A stretch of DNA of 64,000 nucleotides from Paucimonas lemoignei (GTDB lineage Bacteria > Pseudomonadota > Gammaproteobacteria > Pseudomonadales > Pseudomonadaceae), in the NCBI GenBank assembly GCA_900475325.1, contig LS483371.1, positions 5,860,473 to 5,924,472 on the forward strand, in the 5' to 3' direction. The notes beneath the pieces are model-generated. The model was given only the letters and a program-made list of their open reading frames with translations. It was not told the DNA's origin and did not search any database. The position numbers were made by a program, and so were the translations under genes. Positions 1 through 8,330 of the stretch are shown here, piece by piece; positions within the stretch are counted from its first letter, which is position 1; the number at the start of each line of letters is the position of its first letter.

Positions 1-6
1 TCAGAC

Positions 7-290
7 CTGTGGGAGCGAGCTTGCTCGCGAAAGGGCCAAGGCATCCACATGCTGGATGCCTGAAACACCGCCTTCGCAAGCAAGCTTGCTCCCACAGTTC
101 TTGTAGCGCACCCAAAACCGTAGGAGCGACCGGGATGGCGCTCCACCTTGCTCGCGAAAGCGGCAGCGGCAGCGGCAGCGGCAGCGGCAGCGGCAGCGGC
201 AGCGGCAGCGGCAGCGGCAGCGGCAGCGGCAGCGCATCCACATCATGGGCGCCTGAAACGCCGCCTTACCAGGCAAGCTTGCTCCCACAA
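7..290. repeat. REP-like palindromic repeats, no gene
   Basis: Non-coding stretch before pdxY. It holds several copies of a Pseudomonas dispersed palindrome: an arm GTGGGAGCGAGCTTGCTCGC at 9-28, matching inverted arms (GCAAGCTTGCTCCCAC) near 83-98 and 273-288, and a variant arm with the core GGCGCTCCACCTTGCTCGCG near 138-155. The elements are imperfect and merge into a hexanucleotide tandem array. Open reading frames crossing it in both directions are low-complexity and are not genes. Such elements can form hairpins at transcript ends, here possibly the 3' end of the leftward pdxY transcript. Confidence 0.85.
162..233. repeat. GGCAGC hexanucleotide microsatellite, 12 copies
   Basis: Twelve perfect consecutive copies of GGCAGC (72 bp) lie inside a REP-like element, just after a CTCGCGAAAGC arm. 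No interruption is visible. Because the unit is six bases, copy-number change would not shift any frame, but no gene is expected here. Confidence 0.95.
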
Positions 291-312
291 ATCACATCTA
301 TGACGCAGTGGC

Positions 313-1179
313 TTACAACCTGACCGCCTCAAACCTCACCCGTGGTTGCGCAATGCGATCTTGGGCGCGAACCAGTTCCAGTTCGTAACTGCCGCAAGCC
401 TGAGTTTCCAGCAGCACTTCGTGAACGGCAGCGGCGGCAAACTCGAAGGCTGCCACCAGATCATCCCCCAGCAGCACCCGAGCCAGGAACAACCCGGACG
501 TCAGATCGCCCACGCCCACTGGCTGGCGCGGAAAGGCCAATAGCGGGCGGCGCAGGTGCCAGCTGGCATCGGCCGTCACCAGCAGCATTTCAAAGCCTTC
601 AGCGGGCTTGCCGGGGTAGTCCAGGTGTTTGACCACGATGGCTTTCGGCCCGCGCGCCAGTAAAGCGCGAGCCATGCCCACACAATCGGCCAGCGAATCA
701 GGCTTGCGGCCGGAAAAGCTGTCCAGCTCCAGTTGATTGGGGCACATGAAGTCCGCCACGGCAGCGGCTTCATCGAGCAGAAAATCGCTGACTTCGGCAG
801 GCACGATGCAGCCTTTCTCCGGGTGGCCCATGACCGGATCACACAGGTACAGCGCCTTCGGATTGGCAGTCTTGATCCGCGCCACACCCGTCAGAATCGC
901 CTGCCCTTGCGCCGCGCTGCCCAGATAACCGGACAACACCGCATCGCAGTTGCCCAACTCGCCAATGGCAGCAATGCCTTCGATCAGCGCGGGAATCTGT
1001 TGCGGCGCCAGTACATCGCCCGCCCATTGCCGATACTGGGTGTGATTGGAGAACTGCACGGTATTGAGCGGCCAGACGTTGACCCCGACCCGCTGCATGG
1101 GAAAGACCGCAGCGCTGTTACCCGCATGGCCGAAAACCACATGGGACTGGATGGCGAGCAAATGGGGTGTACGTTTCAT
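313..1179 (-). CDS. pdxY: pyridoxal kinase PdxY
   Basis: Cytoplasmic kinase that phosphorylates pyridoxal with ATP to pyridoxal 5'-phosphate in the vitamin B6 salvage pathway. The 288-residue protein has the ribokinase-fold layout of PdxY: an N-terminal substrate-site motif [10 protein letters not shown] (about residues 10-19), the segment LYLCDPVMG in the middle, and the C-terminal GVGDLTSG motif at 222-229, whose Asp225 should be the catalytic base. The length equals the usual PdxY length. The ATG at 1179 is preceded by GGAT and gives the family N-terminus; an in-frame upstream extension to 1203 is unlikely. Monocistronic, with repeats downstream. PdxK is the alternative, but the N-terminus and size favour PdxY. 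Confidence 0.95.
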   Translation of the reverse strand: MKRTPHLLAIQSHVVFGHAGNSAAVFPMQRVGVNVWPLNTVQFSNHTQYRQWAGDVLAPQQIPALIEGIAAIGELGNCDAVLSGYLGSAAQGQAILTGVARIKTANPKALYLCDPVMGHPEKGCIVPAEVSDFLLDEAAAVADFMCPNQLELDSFSGRKPDSLADCVGMARALLARGPKAIVVKHLDYPGKPAEGFEMLLVTADASWHLRRPLLAFPRQPVGVGDLTSGLFLARVLLGDDLVAAFEFAAAAVHEVLLETQACGSYELELVRAQDRIAQPRVRFEAVRL

Positions 1180-1292
1180 CAAAGGATCCTGAACACGATG
1201 CAAATGCAGTAGTGAGAAATTTAAGTCGCGCAGTATGGCTGCAAATCCTCAGAGACAGTTAAGCTGGTGGCACTTTGTTGGAGTACCTGCTC

Positions 1293-1685
1293 ATGCTGAC
1301 CCTGGGAAACATGTTTGTTTTGATGCTATTCGCCGCAGGCGGCGCATGGTGGTGGCATTCCCACGGGTTGCGCGAGCGTGCGCTGGAGCGGGTCAAGCAA
1401 CACTGCACGCGTCTGGACCTTGAACTGCTCGATGGCAACGTCGCCCTGCGCAAGCTCACCTTCGCCCGCGACTCCCAAGGCCGTAAGCGTCTGGCTCGGG
1501 TGTACAACTTCGAGTTCACTGTCACGGGCGAGCAGCGCCACCCCGGTACGATCACCATGTTTGGCGCCCACAGCGCACAGATCGAACTGGCGCCCTACCC
1601 GTTCGAAATGAAAACCCCACCGCCCAGCGCAGAAATCATTCAGTTGAGCCAATGGCGTCAGGAACATAACAAGTGGAAGCAGTGA
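1293..1685 (+). CDS. DUF3301-like membrane-anchored protein
   Basis: Small protein of 130 residues with one N-terminal hydrophobic segment (about residues 1-20, ending AAGGAWWWHS) followed by a basic, helical cytoplasmic part with RERALERVK and a C-terminal YNFEFTVTGE region. I recognise this as the DUF3301 family, common next to pdxY and COG0523 genes in pseudomonads; function unknown. The ATG at 1293 has GGAG 12 bases upstream; a TTG at 1275 (136 residues) is an alternative start. It runs divergently from pdxY and converges with the next gene. Confidence 0.8.
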   Translation: MLTLGNMFVLMLFAAGGAWWWHSHGLRERALERVKQHCTRLDLELLDGNVALRKLTFARDSQGRKRLARVYNFEFTVTGEQRHPGTITMFGAHSAQIELAPYPFEMKTPPPSAEIIQLSQWRQEHNKWKQ

Positions 1686-1721
1686 ACCTGTAGAGCTGGG
1701 TTTGGCAAGCCCCACAAGGAT

Positions 1722-2696
1722 CTAGAGCAAACAAGCCACGAACTGTGCCTGCAACTCAGCTTCATCCTGTGGGCTGGCAAAGATCAATTCCAGCCGCGAA
1801 TCCTTCCGCCATTCGCTGGCTTGCCAGTTCAACGCAGCCCCTTCAAGCGCATTGCCCGAAAACCAGCCATCTGCGCTGTGGATAACCAGTTTGGCCCGCT
1901 GCCAGCCCACGCCCTGCAGCCAGTTTTCAATACGTGCCAGCGAAAAACGCTGACCCGGGTGCCAGCGCCAGCCAATACTCCAGCCCTCATGTTGCACCTG
2001 ACTCAGACAAATGGGCTGACGTGGATCAGTCCAGACAGCCGCAATCTTGCCAAGACTTGGGGGCAGGGTCAGCTTATCCACAGACAAGCCGCCCTGCTCA
2101 GCACTGTGTACAACGCCCGGCAGCTCAGCCAGAGGCATCACGCCCTGATCCGTCCACAGCAACTGCTTGTCGGCAGGCAGTCCTTCGCTGATCTGCTGTC
2201 GAATCACGGCATCGAGCTCCGCAGATTTGTTCAGGACCAACAACCCTGTCTGAGCCAGAGCCGATTGCTGGCTCGGCGGTAACGGTTTGCCCGCGGCCAG
2301 CGCCGTGGCATCCAGCACCATCACGCTGGGTTGCACGGTCAATACGCCCAGCCATGGCGCCTGGTTCAGTTGCTCGATCAGCTGTGCGGGATGCCCAAGC
2401 CCGGAGGGCTCAATAAACAGGCGATGCGGCCTGGCCTTGCGCAACAGCCGCCCCAGACCAATCTGAAATGGCGCACCGTTCACGCAACACAGGCAACCAC
2501 CAGCCACTTCACCAAGTGCGATACCATCGGCGGCCGTGGTCAGCAGCGCGGCATCCAGGCCGATCTGACCGAATTCATTGATCAGGATCGCCCACCGTTC
2601 ATCCGCCGGTTTCTGAGCCAGCAGGTGTTTGATGAGGCTGGTCTTGCCTGCCCCCAGAGGTCCGCCGATGACGTGGGTGGGGATGTTTTGCAGCAT
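1722..2696 (-). CDS. COG0523 (CobW/P47K) GTPase
   Basis: Protein of 324 residues in the G3E GTPase family of metal chaperones. Walker A GGPLGAGKTS is at residues 11-20, the metal-binding CxCC motif is at 68-71 (C68-L-C70-C71), and a Walker B-like EPSGLGHP lies near 96-103. The guanine-specificity motif is degenerate (NKSA at 156-159 instead of NKxD), so nucleotide preference may be relaxed. It differs from the ZigA-like paralogue at 3891-5099 and probably serves another metal or target; the sequence does not say which. ATG 2696 starts 12 bp from the divergent gene at 2708, so the two share a promoter region. No Zur-box-like palindrome was seen in that gap. Confidence 0.88.
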   Translation of the reverse strand: MLQNIPTHVIGGPLGAGKTSLIKHLLAQKPADERWAILINEFGQIGLDAALLTTAADGIALGEVAGGCLCCVNGAPFQIGLGRLLRKARPHRLFIEPSGLGHPAQLIEQLNQAPWLGVLTVQPSVMVLDATALAAGKPLPPSQQSALAQTGLLVLNKSAELDAVIRQQISEGLPADKQLLWTDQGVMPLAELPGVVHSAEQGGLSVDKLTLPPSLGKIAAVWTDPRQPICLSQVQHEGWSIGWRWHPGQRFSLARIENWLQGVGWQRAKLVIHSADGWFSGNALEGAALNWQASEWRKDSRLELIFASPQDEAELQAQFVACLL

Positions 2697-2707
2697 ATGG
2701 GTCGCTT

Positions 2708-3085
2708 GTGAGGGTCGCGTTGAAAACCAGGATATTAATCTGTATGCCGCTGTTGCTGGCGGTGCTTTCCAGCCAGGTGTGGGCACAAGCCTGCCTGGTG
2801 CACAGTCAGGCCGAGCGCCTGGACGTCAAAGTGTGCCAGCAGAACAAGACCATCCCCGCGAAGCTGTTCCACGATGGCTTTTGCCAGCCACAACTGGCCG
2901 GGCAGAAAACGGAAGTGAGCTTCATGGAGCAATGCCCGACAGGTGCTTTCGGCGTGTGCAGCAACGCGCTGGTCGCCAATATGCCCTATCGCGAAGACAT
3001 TCACTATTACGGCATCGCCAGTGATGCGGCTTATCTCAAGCCGTTTTGCGAGGGGCAGAGTCAGGGGAAGTGGTTGAAGCCGTGA
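2708..3085 (+). CDS. small secreted cysteine-rich protein
   Basis: Family not recognised. The 125-residue product starts with a typical signal peptide (basic MRVALKTR, hydrophobic core, VWAQA cleavage site near residue 28). The mature part of about 97 residues has six cysteines, enough for three disulfides, and is rich in polar residues, which suggests a periplasmic protein. The GTG at 2708 is the only start that keeps the whole signal peptide; no strong ribosome binding site is visible. It is divergent from the COG0523 gene and followed by a REP-like hairpin. A role with that GTPase is possible but not shown. Confidence 0.7.
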   Translation: MRVALKTRILICMPLLLAVLSSQVWAQACLVHSQAERLDVKVCQQNKTIPAKLFHDGFCQPQLAGQKTEVSFMEQCPTGAFGVCSNALVANMPYREDIHYYGIASDAAYLKPFCEGQSQGKWLKP

Positions 3086-3112
3086 GGTTGGAACCTGTGC
3101 CTGTGCCTAAAA

Positions 3113-3202
3113 CTGTGGGAGCGAGCTTGCTCGCGAAAGCGATGTTCGACACGCCGTGATTTGGCGGTTATACGGGCTTATTCGCGAGCTCGCTCCCACA
3201 GG
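3113..3202. repeat. REP-like inverted repeat
   Basis: Long imperfect palindrome: left arm CTGTGGGAGCGAGCTTGCTC at 3113-3132 and right arm TTCGCGAGCTCGCTCCCACA at 3181-3200, separated by about 45 bp. It sits between convergent genes and could form a strong hairpin on either transcript. Confidence 0.85.
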
Positions 3203-3240
3203 GATCGCATTTCAATCAGATATTCGCGTCACTCATGCCT

Positions 3241-3891
3241 TCACCCCAACCAATCCAGACTCAACAGCAACCGCCGTTCATCCCGTTTGGGTTGGGGTGA
3301 GCGGTGGATCAGGCCATGGCCTTCGTTGCCGGTCCAGCGCTCGCCCTTGAGCAGCGCCACATCGCCACAGTTGATCTGCTGAATCTTCATGAAATCCTGC
3401 GGTTCGGCGAGCGGGTTGCCCAATTGAGTGCGATCCATCACACCCTCCTTGAGCCACTGGCTGCCGATCCCGGCGTAGGTGGTGATCAAGCGCACAGGCA
3501 CATGATCCACATGGAAGCGCGGGCACATCGCTTTATCCAGTACCCGCAACCGTACACCAATGCACTTTGCTCCCAACAGGCAGGCATAAGCGCTTATTAG
3601 CCAGCTAACGTCCGCGATAAAACCAGCATAGCCTTCAAGATCAGCATATGCCGAGGCAAAGCCGCGAAGCTCAGGCAGGGTCTCATCGTCCTTGATGTCC
3701 AGGGTCATGGATTCGGCCAGCGGCTCATTCAACGCCAGCAGCAGCATGCCGAAATCTTCGATGTGTGCCGGGAGCTGCCGCTGCCAGATGGTCAGGTTCA
3801 CATCGTCTTCCAATACTCGGCTGAGGATCGCGGGCGTATCCCCTTGCACCTGACGGACCACTGGTCGCCAACGCATCGCAGGTGCCAGCAT
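3241..3891 (-). CDS. DUF1826 protein coupled to the ZigA-like GTPase
   Basis: DUF1826 family, 216 residues, no signal peptide. Function is not established. The start overlaps the stop of the upstream gene (TGATG at 3889-3893; GTG 3894 is the alternative start), so the two are translationally coupled. Visible conserved-looking residues are H127-V-D129 in PRFHVDHVP, G141-I-G143, and H196-R-S-P followed about ten residues later by R206/R207 in DERRLLLSLDW. This HxD...H...R spacing is that of Fe(II)/2-oxoglutarate oxygenases, so an oxygenase-like or other metal-binding role is my inference. The context (Zur box, COG0523 GTPase, folE2) ties it to the response to zinc shortage. Confidence 0.85.
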   Translation of the reverse strand: MLAPAMRWRPVVRQVQGDTPAILSRVLEDDVNLTIWQRQLPAHIEDFGMLLLALNEPLAESMTLDIKDDETLPELRGFASAYADLEGYAGFIADVSWLISAYACLLGAKCIGVRLRVLDKAMCPRFHVDHVPVRLITTYAGIGSQWLKEGVMDRTQLGNPLAEPQDFMKIQQINCGDVALLKGERWTGNEGHGLIHRSPQPKRDERRLLLSLDWLG

Positions 3892-5099
3892 CACGCGGCC
3901 TCCTCTTCATGCCACGGTCCGAACGGATCAGGCAGCAGGCGCCAGGCATCGCTGCCGATGGCCATCTCGGCGTCGGTCAGCAGGCAGTTATCCAGCTCTG
4001 CGGTGAGCTGGGCGAAGTCGATGTTTTGCCCAATGAACACCAATTCCTGGCGGCAATCGCCCGTCTGCGCCGACCAGTTACTTTTGATTGCGCCAACGCT
4101 CTCTTCGTCATCCGGCCACTGCGCCTTGGGCACGAAGCGCCACCAACGCCCCGCGAAACCATGTCGCATCAGGCCGCCCGCCTGTGACCAACTGCCCGCG
4201 TCCTGATGTTTGCTGGCCAGCCAGAAGAAACCCTTGGAGCGCAGCAGCTTGCCGTTGGTCCATTCGCGATCAATAAAGCTGAAGAACCGCTCCGGGTGAA
4301 ACGGCCTGCGCGCGCGATACGCCGTGGACGCAATGCCGTACTCCTCGGTCTCCGGCACGTGATCACCCCGCAATTCCTTGAGCCAGCCTGGCGCCAGTGA
4401 CGCCCGCTCGAAATCAAAGCGACCGGTGTTGAGGATCTTCGCCAAGGGCACCTGCCCCATGACCATCGGCAGAATTTCAGCCTGAGTATTCAGGCGCTGC
4501 AGGATGGCGATCAGCTCCTGGCGCTCGCTGGAGCTGATGAGGTCGATCTTGCTGATGAGGATCACGTCGGCGAACTCGATCTGTTCAATCAGCAGATCAG
4601 TGATCGAGCGCTCGTCTTCCTCGCCCAGGGTTTCACCGCGGGTCGCCAGACTTTCCGCAGCCTGGTAATCAAGGAGGAAGTTCACCCCGTCGACCACCGT
4701 GACCATGGTGTCCAGCCGCGCCATATCGGCCAGGCTTTTGCCCGCCTCATCGCGAAAGGTAAAGGTCTCGGCCACTGGCAACGGCTCGGAGATGCCCGTG
4801 GACTCGATAAGCAGATAATCGAAGCGCCCGTCCTGCGCCAGGCGGCTGACCTCTTCGAGCAAGTCTTCGCGCAGGGTGCAGCAAATGCAGCCGTTGCTCA
4901 TCTCGATGAGTTTTTCTTCGGCGCGGTTCAGGCTGACATCACGCTGAACTTCGCTGCCATCGATGTTGATTTCGCTCATGTCGTTGACGATCACCGCCAC
5001 CCGAAGGTTGTCACGGTTGCGCAACACATAATTAAGCAGCGTACTTTTGCCCGCGCCGAGGAAGCCGGACAGCACAGTTACAGGAAGACGGTTGGGCAT
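3891..5099 (-). CDS. zigA: ZigA-like zinc-regulated COG0523 GTPase
   Basis: GTP-dependent metallochaperone candidate of 402 residues. Walker A GFLGAGKST is at 12-20, the CxCC zinc-binding motif at 71-74 (NGCICCTLRED), a Walker B-like ESTGISEP follows near 105, and a nucleotide-specificity segment ISKIDLI lies in the first half. The C-terminal CobW_C region contains the FSFIDREW and GKLLRSKGFFWLA-type segments. It closely resembles the ZigA/YciC subgroup that delivers or conserves zinc when it is scarce. The gene is divergent from folE2 and shares the Zur box at 5202-5216, so both should be derepressed without zinc. ATG 5099 gives MPNRLPVTV; an in-frame ATG at 5111 and a GTG at 5120 are possible starts. 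Confidence 0.88.
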   Translation of the reverse strand: MPNRLPVTVLSGFLGAGKSTLLNYVLRNRDNLRVAVIVNDMSEINIDGSEVQRDVSLNRAEEKLIEMSNGCICCTLREDLLEEVSRLAQDGRFDYLLIESTGISEPLPVAETFTFRDEAGKSLADMARLDTMVTVVDGVNFLLDYQAAESLATRGETLGEEDERSITDLLIEQIEFADVILISKIDLISSSERQELIAILQRLNTQAEILPMVMGQVPLAKILNTGRFDFERASLAPGWLKELRGDHVPETEEYGIASTAYRARRPFHPERFFSFIDREWTNGKLLRSKGFFWLASKHQDAGSWSQAGGLMRHGFAGRWWRFVPKAQWPDDEESVGAIKSNWSAQTGDCRQELVFIGQNIDFAQLTAELDNCLLTDAEMAIGSDAWRLLPDPFGPWHEEEAA

Positions 5100-5201
5100 C
5101 GGGATTCTCATCAGCCTCACGGGCTCGTTTGCAAGGTTCGAAACCTTGTTCGTATGGGCATGGGTCAGCTGACGACAAGCATCAGCTGCCTCGCTCGCTT
5201 A

Positions 5202-5216
5202 TGTTATAGTATAACA
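5202..5216. promoter_or_regulatory. Zur box between zigA-like gene and folE2
   Basis: The 15-base palindrome TGTTATAGTATAACA is perfect around its central G and matches the proteobacterial Zur operator (GTTATA-N-TATAAC). It lies 41 bp before the folE2 ATG and about 100 bp before the divergent zigA-like start, and can serve both promoters. Zur with zinc would repress; zinc depletion would release. Confidence 0.88.
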
Positions 5217-5256
5217 ATGCGTGCTTGCCAATGCTTCGATGAGGATTTCTATTTTT

Positions 5257-6144
5257 ATGAAACTTGCGACACTTCCCGACGTAGCGTCGCAGAACGCTCA
5301 TGAGACGTTGCAGCTGGATTGGGTGGGCATGTGCGGCATTGCCTTGCCCGTGCTGATTGATGGCCAGCGTGTACAGGGCAAAGTCGATGCGGGTGTGAGC
5401 CTGGATGACGGCGCCTCGCGAGGCATTCACATGTCGCGGCTGTTTCTGGCGCTGGAAATGCTGGAAACCGAAACGCTCACGCCCGGCCTGCTGTGCCAAC
5501 TGTTGCAGCGCTTTCTCGATACCCATGAAGGGCTATCGCAGAACGCATACGTCAGCATTCATGCCGATTGCCTGCTCAAACGTGCCGCGTTGATAAGCCC
5601 CGTTGCGGGTTGGAAAGCGTATCCAATCAGCATCTTGGCCAGCATCAAAAACGGAATGTTCCACGTGGAACTAAAAATTGACGTGACCTACTCCTCGACC
5701 TGCCCCTGCTCGGCGGCCTTGGCGCGTCAGTTGATTCAGGAGCAATTCGCCGCTGATTTCGCCGACAGCACGCTGAAATTCGATGCCGTCCATGCCTGGC
5801 TGGGCAGCGCGAATGGCATTGTCGCCACGCCCCACAGCCAGCGCAGCACTGCGCATCTACATGTGCAACTGGACAGGTTTTCGCAGGATTTACCGATTAT
5901 CGAGCTGATCGATCAGGCGGAAGCCGCGCTGGGCACAGCCGTGCAAACCGCCGTGAAACGCGCAGATGAACAGGCTTTCGCCTTGGCGAACGGGCAGAAT
6001 CTGATGTTCTGTGAAGATGCAGCCAGGCGACTGCACGGCGCGCTCAGGCAGAACGCGTGGCTCAAAGGCTTCGACGTGAAAGTGGTGCATGCGGAAAGCC
6101 TCCACGCCCACGATGCCGTGGCACACAGCAGCTGGCGTGGATGA
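5257..6144 (+). CDS. folE2: GTP cyclohydrolase IB (FolE2)
   Basis: Makes 7,8-dihydroneopterin triphosphate from GTP, the first step of folate synthesis, using a metal other than zinc, so that it replaces FolE1 when zinc is scarce. The 295-residue protein has the family features: DWVGMCGIALPV near 21-32, RGIHMSR at 55-61, the active-site STCPCS segment with C149 and C151, and the C-terminal NLMFCEDAARR. The ATG at 5257 is chosen because it fits the family N-terminus; GTG 5221 would add 12 residues and lies only 5 bp beyond the Zur box. Zur control is expected. The codons for FHVE (about 5660-5671) form a parS sequence. Confidence 0.94.
   Translation: MKLATLPDVASQNAHETLQLDWVGMCGIALPVLIDGQRVQGKVDAGVSLDDGASRGIHMSRLFLALEMLETETLTPGLLCQLLQRFLDTHEGLSQNAYVSIHADCLLKRAALISPVAGWKAYPISILASIKNGMFHVELKIDVTYSSTCPCSAALARQLIQEQFAADFADSTLKFDAVHAWLGSANGIVATPHSQRSTAHLHVQLDRFSQDLPIIELIDQAEAALGTAVQTAVKRADEQAFALANGQNLMFCEDAARRLHGALRQNAWLKGFDVKVVHAESLHAHDAVAHSSWRG
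5657..5672. promoter_or_regulatory. parS site (ParB binding) inside folE2
   Basis: TGTTCCACGTGGAACT matches the Pseudomonas parS palindrome TGTTCCACGTGGAACA at 15 of 16 bases and contains the complete 14-base core GTTCCACGTGGAAC. parA and parB are at 50.2-51.8 kb in the same window. ParB should load here and spread. The site overlaps codons for MFHVEL of FolE2. It lies about 58 kb from the dnaA-side origin. Confidence 0.8.
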
Positions 6145-6162
6145 CGATCTAACCGTGGAACA

Positions 6163-6708
6163 TCAGGTGCGTGGCTGAACGTTCCCACATTGCTGGCCCA
6201 ACCAGACCGCGCGAGTATCCATGCTGCCTTTCTGTTGTTGGCCGGTGGCGTTAAACGTGCCGATCACGTTGGTCGTGAATTCACGATCGCTCAGGAACTG
6301 CGCCTGACCGCTGCCTTGGGCTTTCGGGCAGCTGAATGTGAATTTCCAGTTCTTGCCATTGCGATCAGTGATCCGCTGGGTGCAACCGGACTTCGGATCG
6401 GTCAGCGGGATGTCATCGCTTTTCACCTGCGCCTGGGTCAGGCAGAAACGCACGCCCTTGCCCGCCAGGGTAATGCCCTGCTTCTGAAGATTCTGCTCAA
6501 CCATGGCGCGCTGTTCCGGCGGCAGGTTGTTGAGCTGCCCAAGGATCATCTGCAAATCGGGCATGGCTTGCCCGTCCACTTGCATGTTGCTGGAGGTCAG
6601 TTCCCAAAGACCCGGCTGCAGCATCTGCGCCTGTGCAAACGGCGCGGCCAGGCAACACACTAAAGCGAAGGTGGCATTTTTCAGGTGGGGCGTGGTGGGC
6701 AGCTTCAT
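6163..6708 (-). CDS. DUF3617 periplasmic protein
   Basis: Predicted exported protein of 181 residues with a signal peptide (MKLPTTPHLKN, hydrophobic ALVCCLAAPF, cleavage at AQAQ) and the DUF3617 start of mature protein, PGLWELTSSN. It has four cysteines that could pair. Function of the family is unknown. ATG 6708 is preceded by AAGGA at ideal spacing; an upstream in-frame TTG at 6726 is less likely. It converges with folE2 across an 18-bp gap with no obvious terminator. Confidence 0.85.
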   Translation of the reverse strand: MKLPTTPHLKNATFALVCCLAAPFAQAQMLQPGLWELTSSNMQVDGQAMPDLQMILGQLNNLPPEQRAMVEQNLQKQGITLAGKGVRFCLTQAQVKSDDIPLTDPKSGCTQRITDRNGKNWKFTFSCPKAQGSGQAQFLSDREFTTNVIGTFNATGQQQKGSMDTRAVWLGQQCGNVQPRT

Positions 6709-6869
6709 TGGGGAATCCTTGTTCAACCGTTACGGGCAAGGGCAACCGAATGCAGTTGCCGACAGTGAAGGCTTAGACGACAGATCCTGTCGCCAGTTGC
6801 ACGACGAATAAAATAGCGACAATCCGAGCCGGGTGTGGTCTGTTTAACAGGTCAGGAGAGAGGTTACGC

Positions 6870-8309
6870 ATGGATTACCACAGCCCGTATTTCTTCGGCT
6901 ACGTGATTGGCTTCATTCATTTGCTGGGCATCGGCGCTGCTATCCACGCGCTGTTGACCGTTCGCACCGCCCAAGGCGCCATTGCCTGGGCCATGCCGCT
7001 GTTGTTCATTCCCTATTTCACCCTGATTCCTTACCTGGTGTTTGGCCGCAGTTCATTCGATGCCTATATCAAGGCTCGTCGACAGGCCAACCAGGAGATG
7101 CGCAGCGCCATCAGCGATATGAACTGGCGCCCATGGATTGAGGAGGCAGTGGCTGCACGCCGCTCCGATGCCTATGCCTCATTGCGGGCGATGCCCAAGC
7201 TGGGCCACACCCCGGCGCTGGCCAATAACGAAGTGAAATTGCTGATCAATGGCGATGACACTTTCGCAGCCATTTTCAGCGCTATCAGGGCAGCCAGGCA
7301 GACGGTGCTGATTCAGTTTTTCATCATTCATGACGATGAGCTCGGCCGACGCCTGCAAGCCCTGCTGCTGGAAAAAGCCGCTGAAGGCGTCGCGGTCTAC
7401 GTGCTTTACGACCGGATCGGCAGCCATGCCCTGCCCGGCAGCTACAGCGACACACTGCGCGCCGGTGGTGTGCAGATCAAAGCCTTTGCGACCCGTGGCG
7501 GCTGGCTCAATCGCTTCCAGATCAACTTCCGCAACCATCGCAAAATCGTCGTGGTGGACGGCACGCACGGCTTTTTGGGCGGGCACAACGTGGGCGATGA
7601 ATACATCGGGCTCAAGCCGCCGCTGGCGCCGTGGCGTGATACCCACGTGCAGGTCATCGGCCCGGTGGTGGCTTGCCTGCAGGAATCGTTCGCCGAAGAT
7701 TGGTTCTGGGCCACGCGCAAACTGCCGCCCTTGAGCCTTCCCGACTCCTTCCCGGAAGACGGGGTGCTCTGCCAGCTGTTGGCGACCGGTCCGGCGGACA
7801 AGCAGGAAACCTGTTCGCTGTTTTTCGTCGAGGCCATCCATGCGGCTACCGAACGCGTCTGGATCACCAGTCCGTACTTCGTGCCTGACGAGGCAGTCTC
7901 CGCCGCGCTGCATCTGGCTGTTTTGCGTGGGGTCGACGTGCGCCTGCTGCTGCCGTCGCGTCCGGATCATTACGTGGTGTATGCCGCGTCCAGCCTGTTC
8001 GCGTTCGAGGCCGTGCGCGCCGGGGTACGGGTGTTTCGTTACAAGCCAGGCTTCATGCACCAGAAGGTGGTGTTGGTGGACAGCGAAATCACCGCCATTG
8101 GCAGCGCCAACCTGGACAACCGATCCTTTCGCCTCAACTTTGAACTGATGCTGCTGACGGTGGACAGCGACTTCGCCCGGGAGGTGGAAAACATGCTCAA
8201 CGACGACTTCGCCCTGGCCCACGAAATCTCAGTTCAGGAAAGCCGCGAGACGCACCACCTGCAGCAGCTCGGGATGCGAGTTGCGCGGTTGATTTCACCG
8301 ATTTTGTAA
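6870..8309 (+). CDS. clsA: cardiolipin synthase A
   Basis: Inner-membrane phospholipase D-type enzyme that joins two phosphatidylglycerols into cardiolipin and glycerol. The 479-residue protein has two N-terminal membrane segments (about 9-30 and 38-58) and two HKD motifs: H223-x-K225-x4-D230 in [10 protein letters not shown] and H397-x-K399-x4-D404 in [10 protein letters not shown], the latter followed by [10 protein letters not shown]. Length and layout match bacterial ClsA. The ATG at 6870 follows AGGAGAG. It stands alone between convergent and divergent neighbours, with cfa and the Ynb-like cluster close by, making a lipid-rich neighbourhood. Confidence 0.95.
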   Translation: MDYHSPYFFGYVIGFIHLLGIGAAIHALLTVRTAQGAIAWAMPLLFIPYFTLIPYLVFGRSSFDAYIKARRQANQEMRSAISDMNWRPWIEEAVAARRSDAYASLRAMPKLGHTPALANNEVKLLINGDDTFAAIFSAIRAARQTVLIQFFIIHDDELGRRLQALLLEKAAEGVAVYVLYDRIGSHALPGSYSDTLRAGGVQIKAFATRGGWLNRFQINFRNHRKIVVVDGTHGFLGGHNVGDEYIGLKPPLAPWRDTHVQVIGPVVACLQESFAEDWFWATRKLPPLSLPDSFPEDGVLCQLLATGPADKQETCSLFFVEAIHAATERVWITSPYFVPDEAVSAALHLAVLRGVDVRLLLPSRPDHYVVYAASSLFAFEAVRAGVRVFRYKPGFMHQKVVLVDSEITAIGSANLDNRSFRLNFELMLLTVDSDFAREVENMLNDDFALAHEISVQESRETHHLQQLGMRVARLISPIL

Positions 8310-8330
8310 TCACGGCTGGATACAGCACCT

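Noticed and set aside
162..233. GGCAGC array as a CRISPR or as Gly-Ser repeat protein
   Set aside because: The array has no spacers, so it is not CRISPR, and the Gly-Ser frame lacks a start context and lies inside a palindromic repeat.
9..323. ORFs over the first 320 bases
   Set aside because: They are translations of palindromic repeats and the microsatellite.
6154..6161. parS half-site GTGGAACA after folE2
   Set aside because: The other arm is missing, so no palindrome exists.
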